Source: Apostichopus japonicus (Eukaryota; Echinodermata; Holothuroidea; Aspidochirotida; Stichopodidae). From it: 64,000 nucleotides of DNA. Made by a program: the position numbers and the translations under genes. The notes beneath the pieces were generated by a model, which was not told the DNA's origin, did not search any database, and worked only from the letters and a program-made list of their open reading frames with translations. Of this stretch, positions 37,301 through 49,300 are shown one piece after another (positions within the stretch are counted from its first letter, which is position 1; every line of letters starts with the position of its first letter). The DNA is taken from assembly GCF_037975245.1 (NCBI RefSeq), contig NC_092563.1, forward strand, positions 8,398,501 to 8,462,500, given 5' to 3'.

Positions 37301-40300
37301 AGAAATTATGCCAACTGCTCAATCATCAATATAGTAGCAGCCAGTTGGGACAATTTCCTAATGCTAATACCTCTCTAAACTGTCCCGCAATATCATGCTT
37401 AAAAGCACTGATATTGACAGTACAAACAGTTCCTAACCTTGACCTGATAGAAACATGAAATTCATATATACTGCTCGTACTGACAACACGAGTGCTATGA
37501 GGTAGGTATGAAAACATGAATATGCATGTTTAATAATTTGCGTATTGTCGAAAGGACTGCTTGAAGCTAACGAAGTTCATTTCCTGTTGGGGTATGTATC
37601 AGATTTTAAAGCCATTGAAACAAAATAGATAGCTATGGCCCAGTTGTGAAATGTTTACCTGAAAAGAATTGACCATTGCATGCCCAAGCCTTAGCCATAC
37701 AACCAGTCCTCTGATCCAACCTCGCTCTTATAATAATTACGAAAACTACTCGGAAAGGGGCCAGTCGTACCAACCTCATTTTCAGACGTTTCTATTTTTA
37801 ATTTGTTATCAAAATCAATGAGGATGCAGCATTCACCAACTAATGACGCCCGTGGGTGGCCAAGAATTTTAGTGTTACATCTTAAATGGTGGGTGAAAGA
37901 TAATGAACTGCATAATCCTTTAAATAAGGGGTTAATCAACGGTCTAGCGTGCGTTACTCACAGGATTAATGCACGATCGGGGGATAATGCAAGCGATGCA
38001 CGAGGGCGGAGCCCGAGTGCATCCAGCGATAGCATTAACACCCGGAGTGCATTAATCATGCGAGTAACGCACGCTAGACCGTTGATTAACCCCGTTCATT
38101 CATACACTACCATTTGTGTGGGGGAAAAATCATAAAACAAAACATTTTTGGTTACATGAAACCAAAGATTTATTAAAGTGATGCCCCGTAATTTTACCGT
38201 TCGTTACTCACAGGATTAACCACGGTCAGCTGACCTGAATGGACCAACAGGATTTAGGAATCTTTACTAAGTATGAATGAACAGCCAATAAAGAGCTATA
38301 GAACCCAGCATAATGCTTAGCAACATGTGCATTGTTAGGAATTGATGTGCGTGTGAAAGCTTCCTCGTGAACTATATGGTATTATCTCCATGTATTTCTT
38401 AAGCGCCATTAGTTCTCAAAGAGTGACGTCATGCTATATATGGCGAGTTTCACATGATCTTACGACTAATTAAGCCTATTATCATCAGTTGGATAAGTTA
38501 CTTATTAACACATGTACTCCACTTGCATAAGTTATATTATCTACGTTCATTTCAGAGCTGGGATGATGATCTAGCCACAATGGCCCAGGAGTGGTCGGAT
38601 GGTTGCGAATTTGAGCATGGCAACCCTACCAATATATCACCATTTAGCTCCATCGGTCAGAACCTCTGGCTTGGAACAGGATCCGAATCTTCCCCACCGG
38701 ACGGGACCGGTCAAACCCAGTCATGGTATAACGAAGTACAATACTACACATTTAGTAACATGGCATGTTCCCATGTTTGCGGTCATTACACGCAGGTGAG
38801 GGTTCTTGCTCACAATTCACAGCGTGATTTGTGTTGGTGCGTAATCATAAGTACATCATTAGTGTATATGCATACTACTCACGTCGCGTCATCTGTAGAA
38901 TGTAGTGGTAATATATTGTAGGGAGAGCTTCCTCTCACGTGGCTTCAAGTCTGGTGTTATTTACAGAGGTGGTGCATGCCGGTGTCCGTCACGTGATCAT
39001 CGACACCATACAAAGAAGGAACACGGTGATGATGAGAAGGGGAAGGGAGAGTTCGTACCTCGACAGACATATCGCTATATGATTCTGAATGTCCAATATT
39101 CAATGTCTCTATATGCATTCACCTTCAGTGTCATCTAAAACGGATGATTTGCGGGTGGGGTGGGGTGGGGTGGGGGGGTCAGGAGTTGTTCGCCTTATTG
39201 AGATGGAAAGCTTACATGGTTGTGATGAAATTCACTACCGTAGTTATTGTTACATGTCTTCTAAGTCACATGTGCTCTTTTCAACACAGGTCGTATGGTC
39301 AAGTTCATACACTGTAGGATGTGGCCGAACATTTTGTTCAACGGTCACGTGGGATGATGGCGCCAATCAATGGAATAATGCTTGGCTGGTAACTTGTAAC
39401 TACGGTCCAGCGTGAGTATGAACTCGTTTATATTATGTCTTTAATCAAGATATGAAATTTGTTCAAAAGGGTATTGGGGAGGGAAGAACTTGAACACGTC
39501 ACTAAAATTTAATATAAAATACTTAATTTTATAACGTCACAAAAAGAATTGTTACATTTAACAAACGCTAGCACTAAAATAACAACTTTGGCCGTAAGAC
39601 TGTAAACCCCTCCAAATATTGTCATAATCTCTATGATTTGATAACTGATGGTTTGTCCATCATATAACAGTGTTCAGTGTTAATGTAACATCAGAAGCAC
39701 AAAGAAAGTGCATTACACACCCGAATGTTCTTCACCAGGGGAAACTACGCCGGTACACAACCATATACTGAAGGGTCGAGCTGTACCCAATGTGACTCAG
39801 GTGTCGGACAATGCTACAACAATTTGTGTCGTAAGTCTGTAATTTTCTTGCTTCATCACATAACTTTCAGTTTCATAATTATCATAAAAAGAATAAGGCT
39901 TAATGATTAATGTGTTAAAGTTTTTCAAGCTGTATTTTTCTAGGAAGATATTTTTTAGCTACCACAAGAGGGTTTAGAAAGGTTTATCTTTAAAAGAATG
40001 TTATAATGAATGATAGTTAATTGACACAACTGTTGACTCATCTGTCTCCTGTACATACGCATGGATCTACCCTAGCCTAAGAACTGGTAACATTCTTGAT
40101 CTGCGCCCCGTTAACCCTCTCTAATGCCACTGTCCTCTATATGCTATATGTGTCTATAATGTATTAAATAACGTATAGTCACTGTTTGGTTAACAGATTT
40201 ATCAATGTTGATTATAGCTTACAGATTGGCTTCTCAGACTTGATTTTATTTTAAGTATTCCCTACGTATATAGTCTAACGTAACATTTGTCTTCTACTCT

Positions 40301-43300
40301 GATTAAAAAGGTATCACTTTCTGCATGATTTATAGTTATACCAATTCCTAAATAACAAATTTTAAAGTCAACGAACATTGTATTGTATTGGATCAAGTGT
40401 ACGCGTCTATGTATATGTAATTATTCAAATATCACAGAATAATTTTTAATGATGAATATGCTAGTTTCACATTCAATAATTGACTATTTCACCTGGCAAC
40501 ACCCTCACCACCATCTTTATCCCCACATAGCATGAATTTATTAGGCTTAATTGAAGTTTCCGTTTATTTTCTGTAGGTCTGTGTTCCGAACACGACGAAG
40601 AGTGTGGTGAGTGACATGATTATGTTTGCAATCTAATTACCATACGTCACATTAAAACATGCATCACATTAACACATACAGATCACATGACATAATTTGC
40701 CCTTATAACGGATTACCTCTGGATCCCAAATTCATCATATGCTTATCCTCCCCTACCCCTCTAGTCAGTTTTAATTAAGACAAACAGAAATTTGAACTAC
40801 CTCCATGGAAGTGTTCATTGAGGTCTCTTGACCTCAGTGGGGGTGGGTGAGGGTGGGGGATCATTGTCGGTGAGCGTAGGAGCCCATACACACTTATCTT
40901 GTCTGCCTATTGGATAATAACTGATAATTTGTTCGCTGGTGGTTCATTTGCTTTATATCGTCCACACATCTGTTAACAACTTAACAACGTGTAAGTTGCT
41001 GATGAGGCAGGGGAGGATGATTGCGGTGGGGGGGGGGGGGGAGGGGGTGTCATTTAGGGCAACAAATGGAGCTGTATATATCAATTATATGTAAATTAAA
41101 TTAACTACTTCTATTGTTTTTTATAATGATTTTATGTGTTTCATACACATATGTTATTTTCATTTCATAATTGATTTTGTTTATATTTTTGCATGCGTGT
41201 ATAGTTTGTAATACTGTGTGCCAGAACTGCGGTACCCGCCTCTCTAATTGTACGTGTGTCTGTCAGGATGGATGGTACGGGTCAGATTGTTCAAGTAAGT
41301 ATTTAAATAATTGAATATAATATCAAAGGACTAAAACCACCCTACTCCATACCTCCCCACCCCCCCTAACATAAAAATAAACCATAATAAAACTAAATAC
41401 AGAGCTTAATGAAATTTCAATAAGCAAAATAAAGATAGTTTTGACGATGAACAAAACAATATGGAAATATTGCAAGATGAACATATATCGTGGATATCGA
41501 GATACCTTTGAAGGATGAATAAAACGGTAATAAGGAAATAATGGAGAACAAAACATCAAGAAAAAATGTTGATAAATGGACAAACCAGATATGGATAATA
41601 TATCGAAGGAGGAATAAAACCACTGAAGTATCGAGTTGAGAACAAATACACTTCAAACAATATAGAAGGATGAACAAACCATATTGGGATAAAATTACGA
41701 AATACAAATGCAATTATTAAACATATAAGATAAATATTCAACGGAAGCAAAGTAAGTTGTTTTGTCGAAGCAAAACAAGTGGTTGTCTTAAAAGACTTCG
41801 ATTAAATTTCGACCAAGTCTTCTTGAATAAGAAGCTAACAGACTGAGACTACAATATATATCGAACCAACTATAGGAAAAGACAAAAATGCAGGCAATTT
41901 ACGACGTGCCATTAGCATCATTTAAAAATGGCATCAGAGAGATTCCGTACTAAATAACTGAAACTGAAATGTTTCTTTTTTTTCTTCTCCATGGCACAGC
42001 TTACTGTGAAGACACCCACAGCTACTGTTGGCAGAATCCTGGTTGGCCTGGACCGGCCTACTGTGGGTTCCACCCAGCTGTTCCTGTAGGTTGTCCACTC
42101 ATGTGCAGTGTCTGTAGTAAGTATATAAATTTGAGAGGGATTGACAGTTTCCAACTTTCCAGGTTCTCGTTTGGATGGCACCATCACCGTAAATGCTTTT
42201 ATTCATATACGTAAGGAGTCAGATAAAGGCCACTCGGGATGCAAAGGGGGAGGGGGGGGCGAAGGGGGACGACCGCCCCCCTTGAGCATTTTTTATGGTA
42301 TGTTTTTATGATATCGCTACTAATTTCAAATGGAAAATGCTTAGATGCAACTTGCAAGGCCTGGGAAGTGCCATTTCCAGCGATCTGGGAGGCATTTTCG
42401 ACCAAAATGTTCTTGTACGCTTCGTGCCAACTCATTGTGGAGTTACGATTAGGTAGTTTCCAATGCCGAATCTACGGCTCTGATAAGTTGCCTACAGGTA
42501 CCCCCCCCCCCCCACCTTCCTTGGCAAATTCCTCGCAACGCGCCTGATGCAACGGCACCCAATATCTAATTACTGCCACTTTCAAATCACGTTCCTGCAT
42601 TGAAATGTTTTTATTCTCTATTTAAATATTGTTAAATCTCAAAAACACATTACCGCTGAGATGTTTCATTCTCTAATTAAATATTGTTAAATCTCGTGGA
42701 ATAATTTGAATGGTTATATAATGGTCCCGTTACGCTGTCAACATGGTTGACAGCGTAAAGGCCCGGTCACACTACAGCGATATTTTATCGAAATACGGTC
42801 CGATTTTTCCGATTTAAGGCCGAAGAGTGAGGTTTGTGGTAGTGAATGTAATGAATGCAGTAGAATATTCGAATACCTACTTCAAATCTGAGGGGTTCTA
42901 GAACTGACTACATTCTGAAGTGACGTCACATCGAAAAGCGATAAAAATCGGAAGAGAAATCGGATAGCTAACCGATAAAAGGAAACGGAGTCTATATCAA
43001 AAGTTAGGAGAGGGCTATTCCACATCGGAATGGCTCAACAGATAGCAAATCAGGTCCTTTATCACTGTGGCTAGAAGACCCGAACGAAAAACTGTCTGTT
43101 TCGATTCCTCTGGGAAAATCGGATAGTATTCCGATAAAATATCGGTATAGTGTGGCCGGGCCTTAACGGGATTGTGTTTTGATCGAGCGGAACTGATGTT
43201 CTGACGTCATACAGTGCACGATTCGGCGTACTACTCAAACTGACATTCCCAACCTTGAAAATAGAGTTAGCGTAAAGTATAAAACGAGGAGGCAATGCAA

Positions 43301-46300
43301 AAAACACGCCCCTATGTCCATGTGTGTCTCAGGGTCTATCTGTGGCCAAGGTTTATTGCGCCCATGTTGATTTTGTATCTTGAATACAATAATTTGCAAG
43401 ACGCAGATTCGAGTTAGTTATTATTTTGTTTGTCAAACATTTTGTCCTTTGCAGACGCCGAAGATCCCGACTTTGTGTGTGGTGAGTTATCCAGTGTCTA
43501 TTTTGAACATATTTATAGGCAATAATTAACCACACTGTTTCTAGCTTTAGTCAGGCTATATTTTGTAACTAACTAGCAAGTTGACTTGTTGTCTCGGCGG
43601 GTAGCCATAATCCTAAACTTAAAATTGGCAACAAAACTTAGAAGTACTGATATAATTGTAGTACTATTGTAGTACTATGACTATTAATGCAACAGATCTA
43701 ACACCCGTTTTTCGGACTGCACTGTAACGAGGGGGAGGGGATGGTGAAGGGGGGGGTGGAGGAGTAGGAGGGGTCAGGGGAAAATGGCTTGATAAAAGAA
43801 CGAAGTAAAGACAAGTGGACGTGAGACTGTATAGTCCACTTAAAGTAAATTTAAAAGTCGTTACAATTTATTTTAAAAATAGAGTATTTTGTTACCTACC
43901 GAAGTGGGTTTTATTCATATTAGTATGCATTTTAATTACTCATTGCTATTGATAGAGATTGCATTGATCGTCATAACTTTATTTATATGTTAGTAGCCTC
44001 TAAGCTAACTAGCGGTTATATAATCTCACAGTCAGCAATTAGGCTGTCTCTCATTCGGAACCTTTAACACGTTTCATATCTTTGGAATATCATTTTATTT
44101 ACCGTGTTATGAAAATAAATCACTGTGCATTAAATATTTCTTGAACTAAGAACTGGGTGTTTTCATTATGAGATTATTATAGTTTTTTAGGATTTTTGCA
44201 TAAGTTTGATCATTTTCATTTGCAGGAATTTTCATTTAAATATGCTGCTGGGTTGTCTCATACACGGCACTCCAAGTTTAATACATTATTTTTCTGTTGT
44301 GCAGATGCAGCTCAGGCGTCCAGCGAAAGTCCTTCGGTCACTACCTCACAAGGTGTGACGACACTTGTCACTATCCAATCAACAACCAGCACGTGTGCAA
44401 CGCTGACTTGTCAAAACGGTGGAACGTTTACCAGCGATGGATGCGAATGTAGGTGCACATCTGAGTATCAGGGAGATCTTTGTCAGCGTGAGTTCCAATA
44501 TGACTATAATTCCACTCAACCGGGATGGGGGGGGGGGGGAAGCTGAGGGTATTTTTAGGGGCAAAGATCTCTTCAAATTATTTTGTTTGTAGGGATGCCA
44601 AAAAGACACTAGCGTACATTGTGGGTCTTTGGCACACCAAATACACCATGAAGAAAACAAGATGTGAAGCCCCTTAACAAGGATGTGGAGATAATATAAT
44701 AAAGCCAATTATATACTGAGACCAATTGATATTGAGTATGTACATACTGTTGTACAGTATGTACAGTATGTACAGAGTACGTACAGAGTACGCAGGGGCG
44801 TCGGAAGCTTTTTGGGATTGGTACGGCATATCATAGTGTGGCCATCTATCATAATTATCGGGGGGACGTTTGGTAGGTCGAACTGCGCTACGCGCCACCA
44901 TGGTTGGCGCGTAGCGTGATGGAGAAAATTTTGAAAAAATGCCTCCCAGATTGCAGGAAATGGCACTTCCCGAGCTTGAAAACAAGACCCCTGCAATGCC
45001 AGAGTAGTCACAATTAGCCTACTTGCCGTCATCATTATTGAAAATTATTGAAAAACATACCAGCCTAAACTGAGTGAGGCCGCGGGAGGCCGGGAAATGG
45101 CGCAAACGAACCGCACGGGTCCCGCGGAAAGGATGGGACACCCAGGCATGCTCGGGGAAGGGAGAAGAAGCCTGATTCCCCGAGAGAAGGGGCCAAGGCC
45201 CCAGACAGGATGTGACGCCCAAAGTCAATGGGAAACCTGTATTTACAATACTGGCGTTAGCGTCGCGATCTGAGGGAAAACGGAATGCCTTCGAGATTCT
45301 TTTCATGATGGTTAGAATATAGAAATCAGTGAAAAACACTTACAACTTTGGTCCTCATAAACAGATAAAACAGATTCACGAATTGCGCGTAAAAGCACTG
45401 CTATACCGCATATTTATGCATTGCGAACTGGTGTTATACACTGATCTATATATACTAGATCAAATTCGCTATACCGCAATTACCAATAGAGGTGTCCGGT
45501 AGACCAATCAGCGAATCCGATGCTGGTGTAGGCTTTTCTTCTGTGCATTCTCCCTTGTCTGTTTTTGTACTCGATTAATCTTCTAAAACACATTTTTGAA
45601 GTATGTATCATTTTGGTTCTTTATTTTTTTGCCATTTTTTTTTCTTAGTCCTACTTTTTTCTTTGCCATTTTTATTTTGCGCCGTGAGTACCGGCTCCGA
45701 CGCCCCTGGTACGGCATGTACAGACTGATATATACTTGCAAAATACAGAAGCAGGAAAGGACTAAAACACAAACAAGAGCGTAATGAGGAAACGAGCTTT
45801 ACTTCAGTCGTGGTGGGGGGGGGGGGCTGTCCCAGATCTGGCCTTCCCTGGGAGATCAATTTTGAACTAAAATCCTGTCACCAACGGTGGCTGTTTGGTC
45901 CTACACGGACGGGTTTAACTCGCAATCACTCTAGTCACAGGCTTCCTAAGCTAGACCATCCCCAACCAGAAGAGAACGTTGACTACCATGATACTTATAT
46001 TTGCCACAATGTGTTAGCACAGAGAGTGTAAACATTGCATGGTCACCCTCTATATATAGTGTATGTATCTCTTTATTTTAGACGTTTATTTTTGCAGATG
46101 CATTGTAGTCAATAATGATAGATTGCTTAAATTGTTCATAACAAAATGAAACAAAGAGACTTAACTTCAGTTCCAATTTGTTGTTTTGTTTTCCCCTTGT
46201 TTTTGTAGATGCTAAAATTGAAGTAGAACATGGGGTTCTGATTCACCTCATACACGATATTGGTGACGTAAGTATTTGATTTATGCCCCCTGTTACTGCT

Positions 46301-49300
46301 TACATTAAAATAACCCAATACTTGATTGTGGATGACTTATGTCGTCATTGTTATGACATTATGCATTTTTTTAGTTATTAAAGTTCATTTAATAACCCCA
46401 ACTGATTCGATTTGTGCCAGTCCCTACCCCTTCCTCTACTTGAAACAATTGGTGGAAAACGCTATTTATAACCGGGTTGCGTCCCATTATTAATTCAGGT
46501 TAACCTGGTTTGTTCCTTAATTATTTCAGGTTTACCTGGTTTCTTCCCTCATTAATAAAGGTTAGCCGGGTTTCTTCCTTTATTAATTCTGGTGTACCGG
46601 TTGTCTCTTCCCTTCACTAATTCAGCTCTACCGGGTTTCTTCCTTTATAAATGCAGGTTAACATGGTTTCTTCCCATTATTAATGCAGGTTAATTGGGTT
46701 TCTTCCCTTATCAAAGCAGGTTTACCGGGTTGATTCCTATATTAATTCAGGTGAACCGGGTTTCTTCCTTAATTATTTCAGGTTTACCGGGTTTTTTCCT
46801 TTATTAATGCAGGTTAACTGGGTTTCTTCCTTTATTAATTCAGGTTACCCTGGATTGTTCCTTTATTAATTCAGTTCTACCGGGTGTCTTGATTTATTAA
46901 TGCAGGTTAACCTGGTTTCTTCCCATTATTAATGCAGGTTAACCGGTTTCTCCCTTTATCAAAGCAGGTTTACCGGGTTTATTCCTTATTAAGTTAGGTT
47001 AACCTGGTTTCCTTCCGTATTATTTAAGGTGAACCGGGTTTCCTCCTTAATTATTTCAGTTTTACCGGCTTTCTTCCTTTTTTAATGCAGGTTAACTGGG
47101 TTTCTTCCTTTATTAATTCAGGTTAACCTGGTTTGTTCCTTAATTATTTTAGTTTTACCTGGTTTCTTCCTTTATTAATTCAGGTTAACCTGATTTGTTC
47201 CTTAATTATTTCAGGTTTACCTGGTTTCTTCCTATATTAATGCAGTTTAACCGGGTTTCTACCCATCATCAATTCAGGTTATTCGGATTTCTTCTTTTAT
47301 TAATTCAGGTTAACCTGGTTTCTTCCTGTATTAATTCAGGTGTCCGGATTTTTCCCTTCACCAATTCAACTCAGGTTAATCGGGTTCTTTTCTTATTCCT
47401 GGTTATTCGTTACAGTGGTCTCTCATACGGCCGTACCTACTAGACTTGGTTGGCCGTGTGGTTACGTATGTCTGCAACAAACCACTTTATTTCCCGTTTT
47501 GCTGTCCACCGAAGACCCAGAAAAGCAAGTAAGGATTCATTACTGGAATAATTATTGATAAATGTTACATAAAATTAAAGTTCAATTCTCGTATAGCAAT
47601 TAGTTTGTTTAGGCTCCTGTATTATATTGCAATTAGTCTTGTTAAGACCCTTGTATAATATAAGCGACTGCTTCAGTATAAGCCGTCCGAAATCACCTTT
47701 ATATTTGCTCTGTGGTGTATGCTTATAGTGCGCCCCCAATTTCCTCGTTTTCTTTTCGATACTTGTAACGGACAGATCCTCGAGAAAGTTTCATTGGACG
47801 AGCGCCCTCGTCACACACATCATCTCAAGATGTGTAGATACAGCATACAATGCATAGAGACTATAGCTGTGTAATGAAATAAGCTGCTACAATAGAGCGG
47901 ACGAGCGCCCCGATCATGCAAACATATAACCGGTATCGTGGGAGTTTCGTGAGAGATAAAAGTTCAAAAATGAGGAACGAACATTAGAAACGTCTTGACC
48001 AAAACTATTCTGCAATATAGTTGTAGATCTAATATGATCTTTATCTATGTTAATTGAATCACTTAAATCTATTCATGATGTCGATGTTACTGACGTCAAT
48101 CAGTGTCAATTGGTAAAGTATAATAAATTAGCTATATATTTACGATCATAAGCCGATGCTATCAAATCATTCGGATATTTGTATATGTTATGTAATAAAA
48201 GCTCAGCATTTCAATTTAACTGCAAAAGTTTAATGGCTATTACTAATTGTTTTAGCCGATTGATAAATGTCGATTTTGATTGAAAAGTTTAAATTTAATT
48301 ATTCAATTATCAATATCTCGATAACCGTAGGAATCGCTCACAAATGTTCCTCTTTCAGCAGTCTGGATTTCCCGTTCAAGGATATAAAATGGACGATTTA
48401 CTTTCTGTTTACAGTTCAGAGACTCTTTCTTACGTCGACGATAGTCACGTGGACATTGTTTCCGGTTACCCAGTGGCCAGAGACGATAGCAGTTATTGGG
48501 TCATGGTGGTCGTGCGACCTCCAGTGACCTCTGACCTCTGTACGTTGGGAGATCAGACGAGTCGAAGAAAGAGGGAAACAGACGAAGGTAATTTTTCCTA
48601 TACTTGGGAGCTTCTTAAAATTCTCACCATCTAAAGTTTCTATTTCAAATCATTGGAGAGAATTTTCATTTCAGTCACATCACAAACACCTACACATACC
48701 CTAGCCATAATTCCTTACCCTCACCCTCACCTTCCCCAGGGTTTAGCGGCAATATGTGTACGACAATGAGTAGTTGTTTCCTGGTTGAAGGTACTGTGCA
48801 AATTCGATTGTTTTGTCTTTGGACTCCCTTTACTAAACCTTGATATAAACTCATGTCCTAAGTATATGCATGCAGAATACAGTTGAAAAACGAGGAAACT
48901 CCCACACGGGCAATTCTGCACTGCTTTATCAACCAATCACAGATCTCTTAGCAATGCCAACAATACAAACAAAAGAAGATATAATTTTTAATGATTTCTT
49001 CGGTATTTGATAGTTTGAAGTTATAGATGGAATGGATTGTAGGTCACCTTTTCACAGTTCAGTTTCTGAGATGTTCTGCATCTGTATTTTCACTCATTTT
49101 GTCAAGAAAACCAGCATATTGTCTGCCTACTTTCTTCCCCCCCCCCCCCCCCTTACACACATTCATCATTGGCACATATTTGCGATACATTTCTAGGTTT
49201 CTAATGATTAGAATATCTTCTTCTCTATTCATCAAGTTTTCCTGGACCAAGACACACTCTACAATGCTATTCAAAATAGCACAACGCAGATGGAGCAGGA

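Noticed and set aside
37803-38135. 110-codon plus-strand frame
   Set aside because: It runs through both arms of the foldback element.
44196-44546. Whole 116-codon frame around exon 9 as a separate gene
   Set aside because: Only 44305-44487 is bounded by splice sites and fits the CAP gene phase; the rest is flanking intron.
47195-47443. 82-codon frame at the end of the 31-bp array
   Set aside because: Repeat-derived; only the segment from 47416 onward has splice support, and in a different frame.
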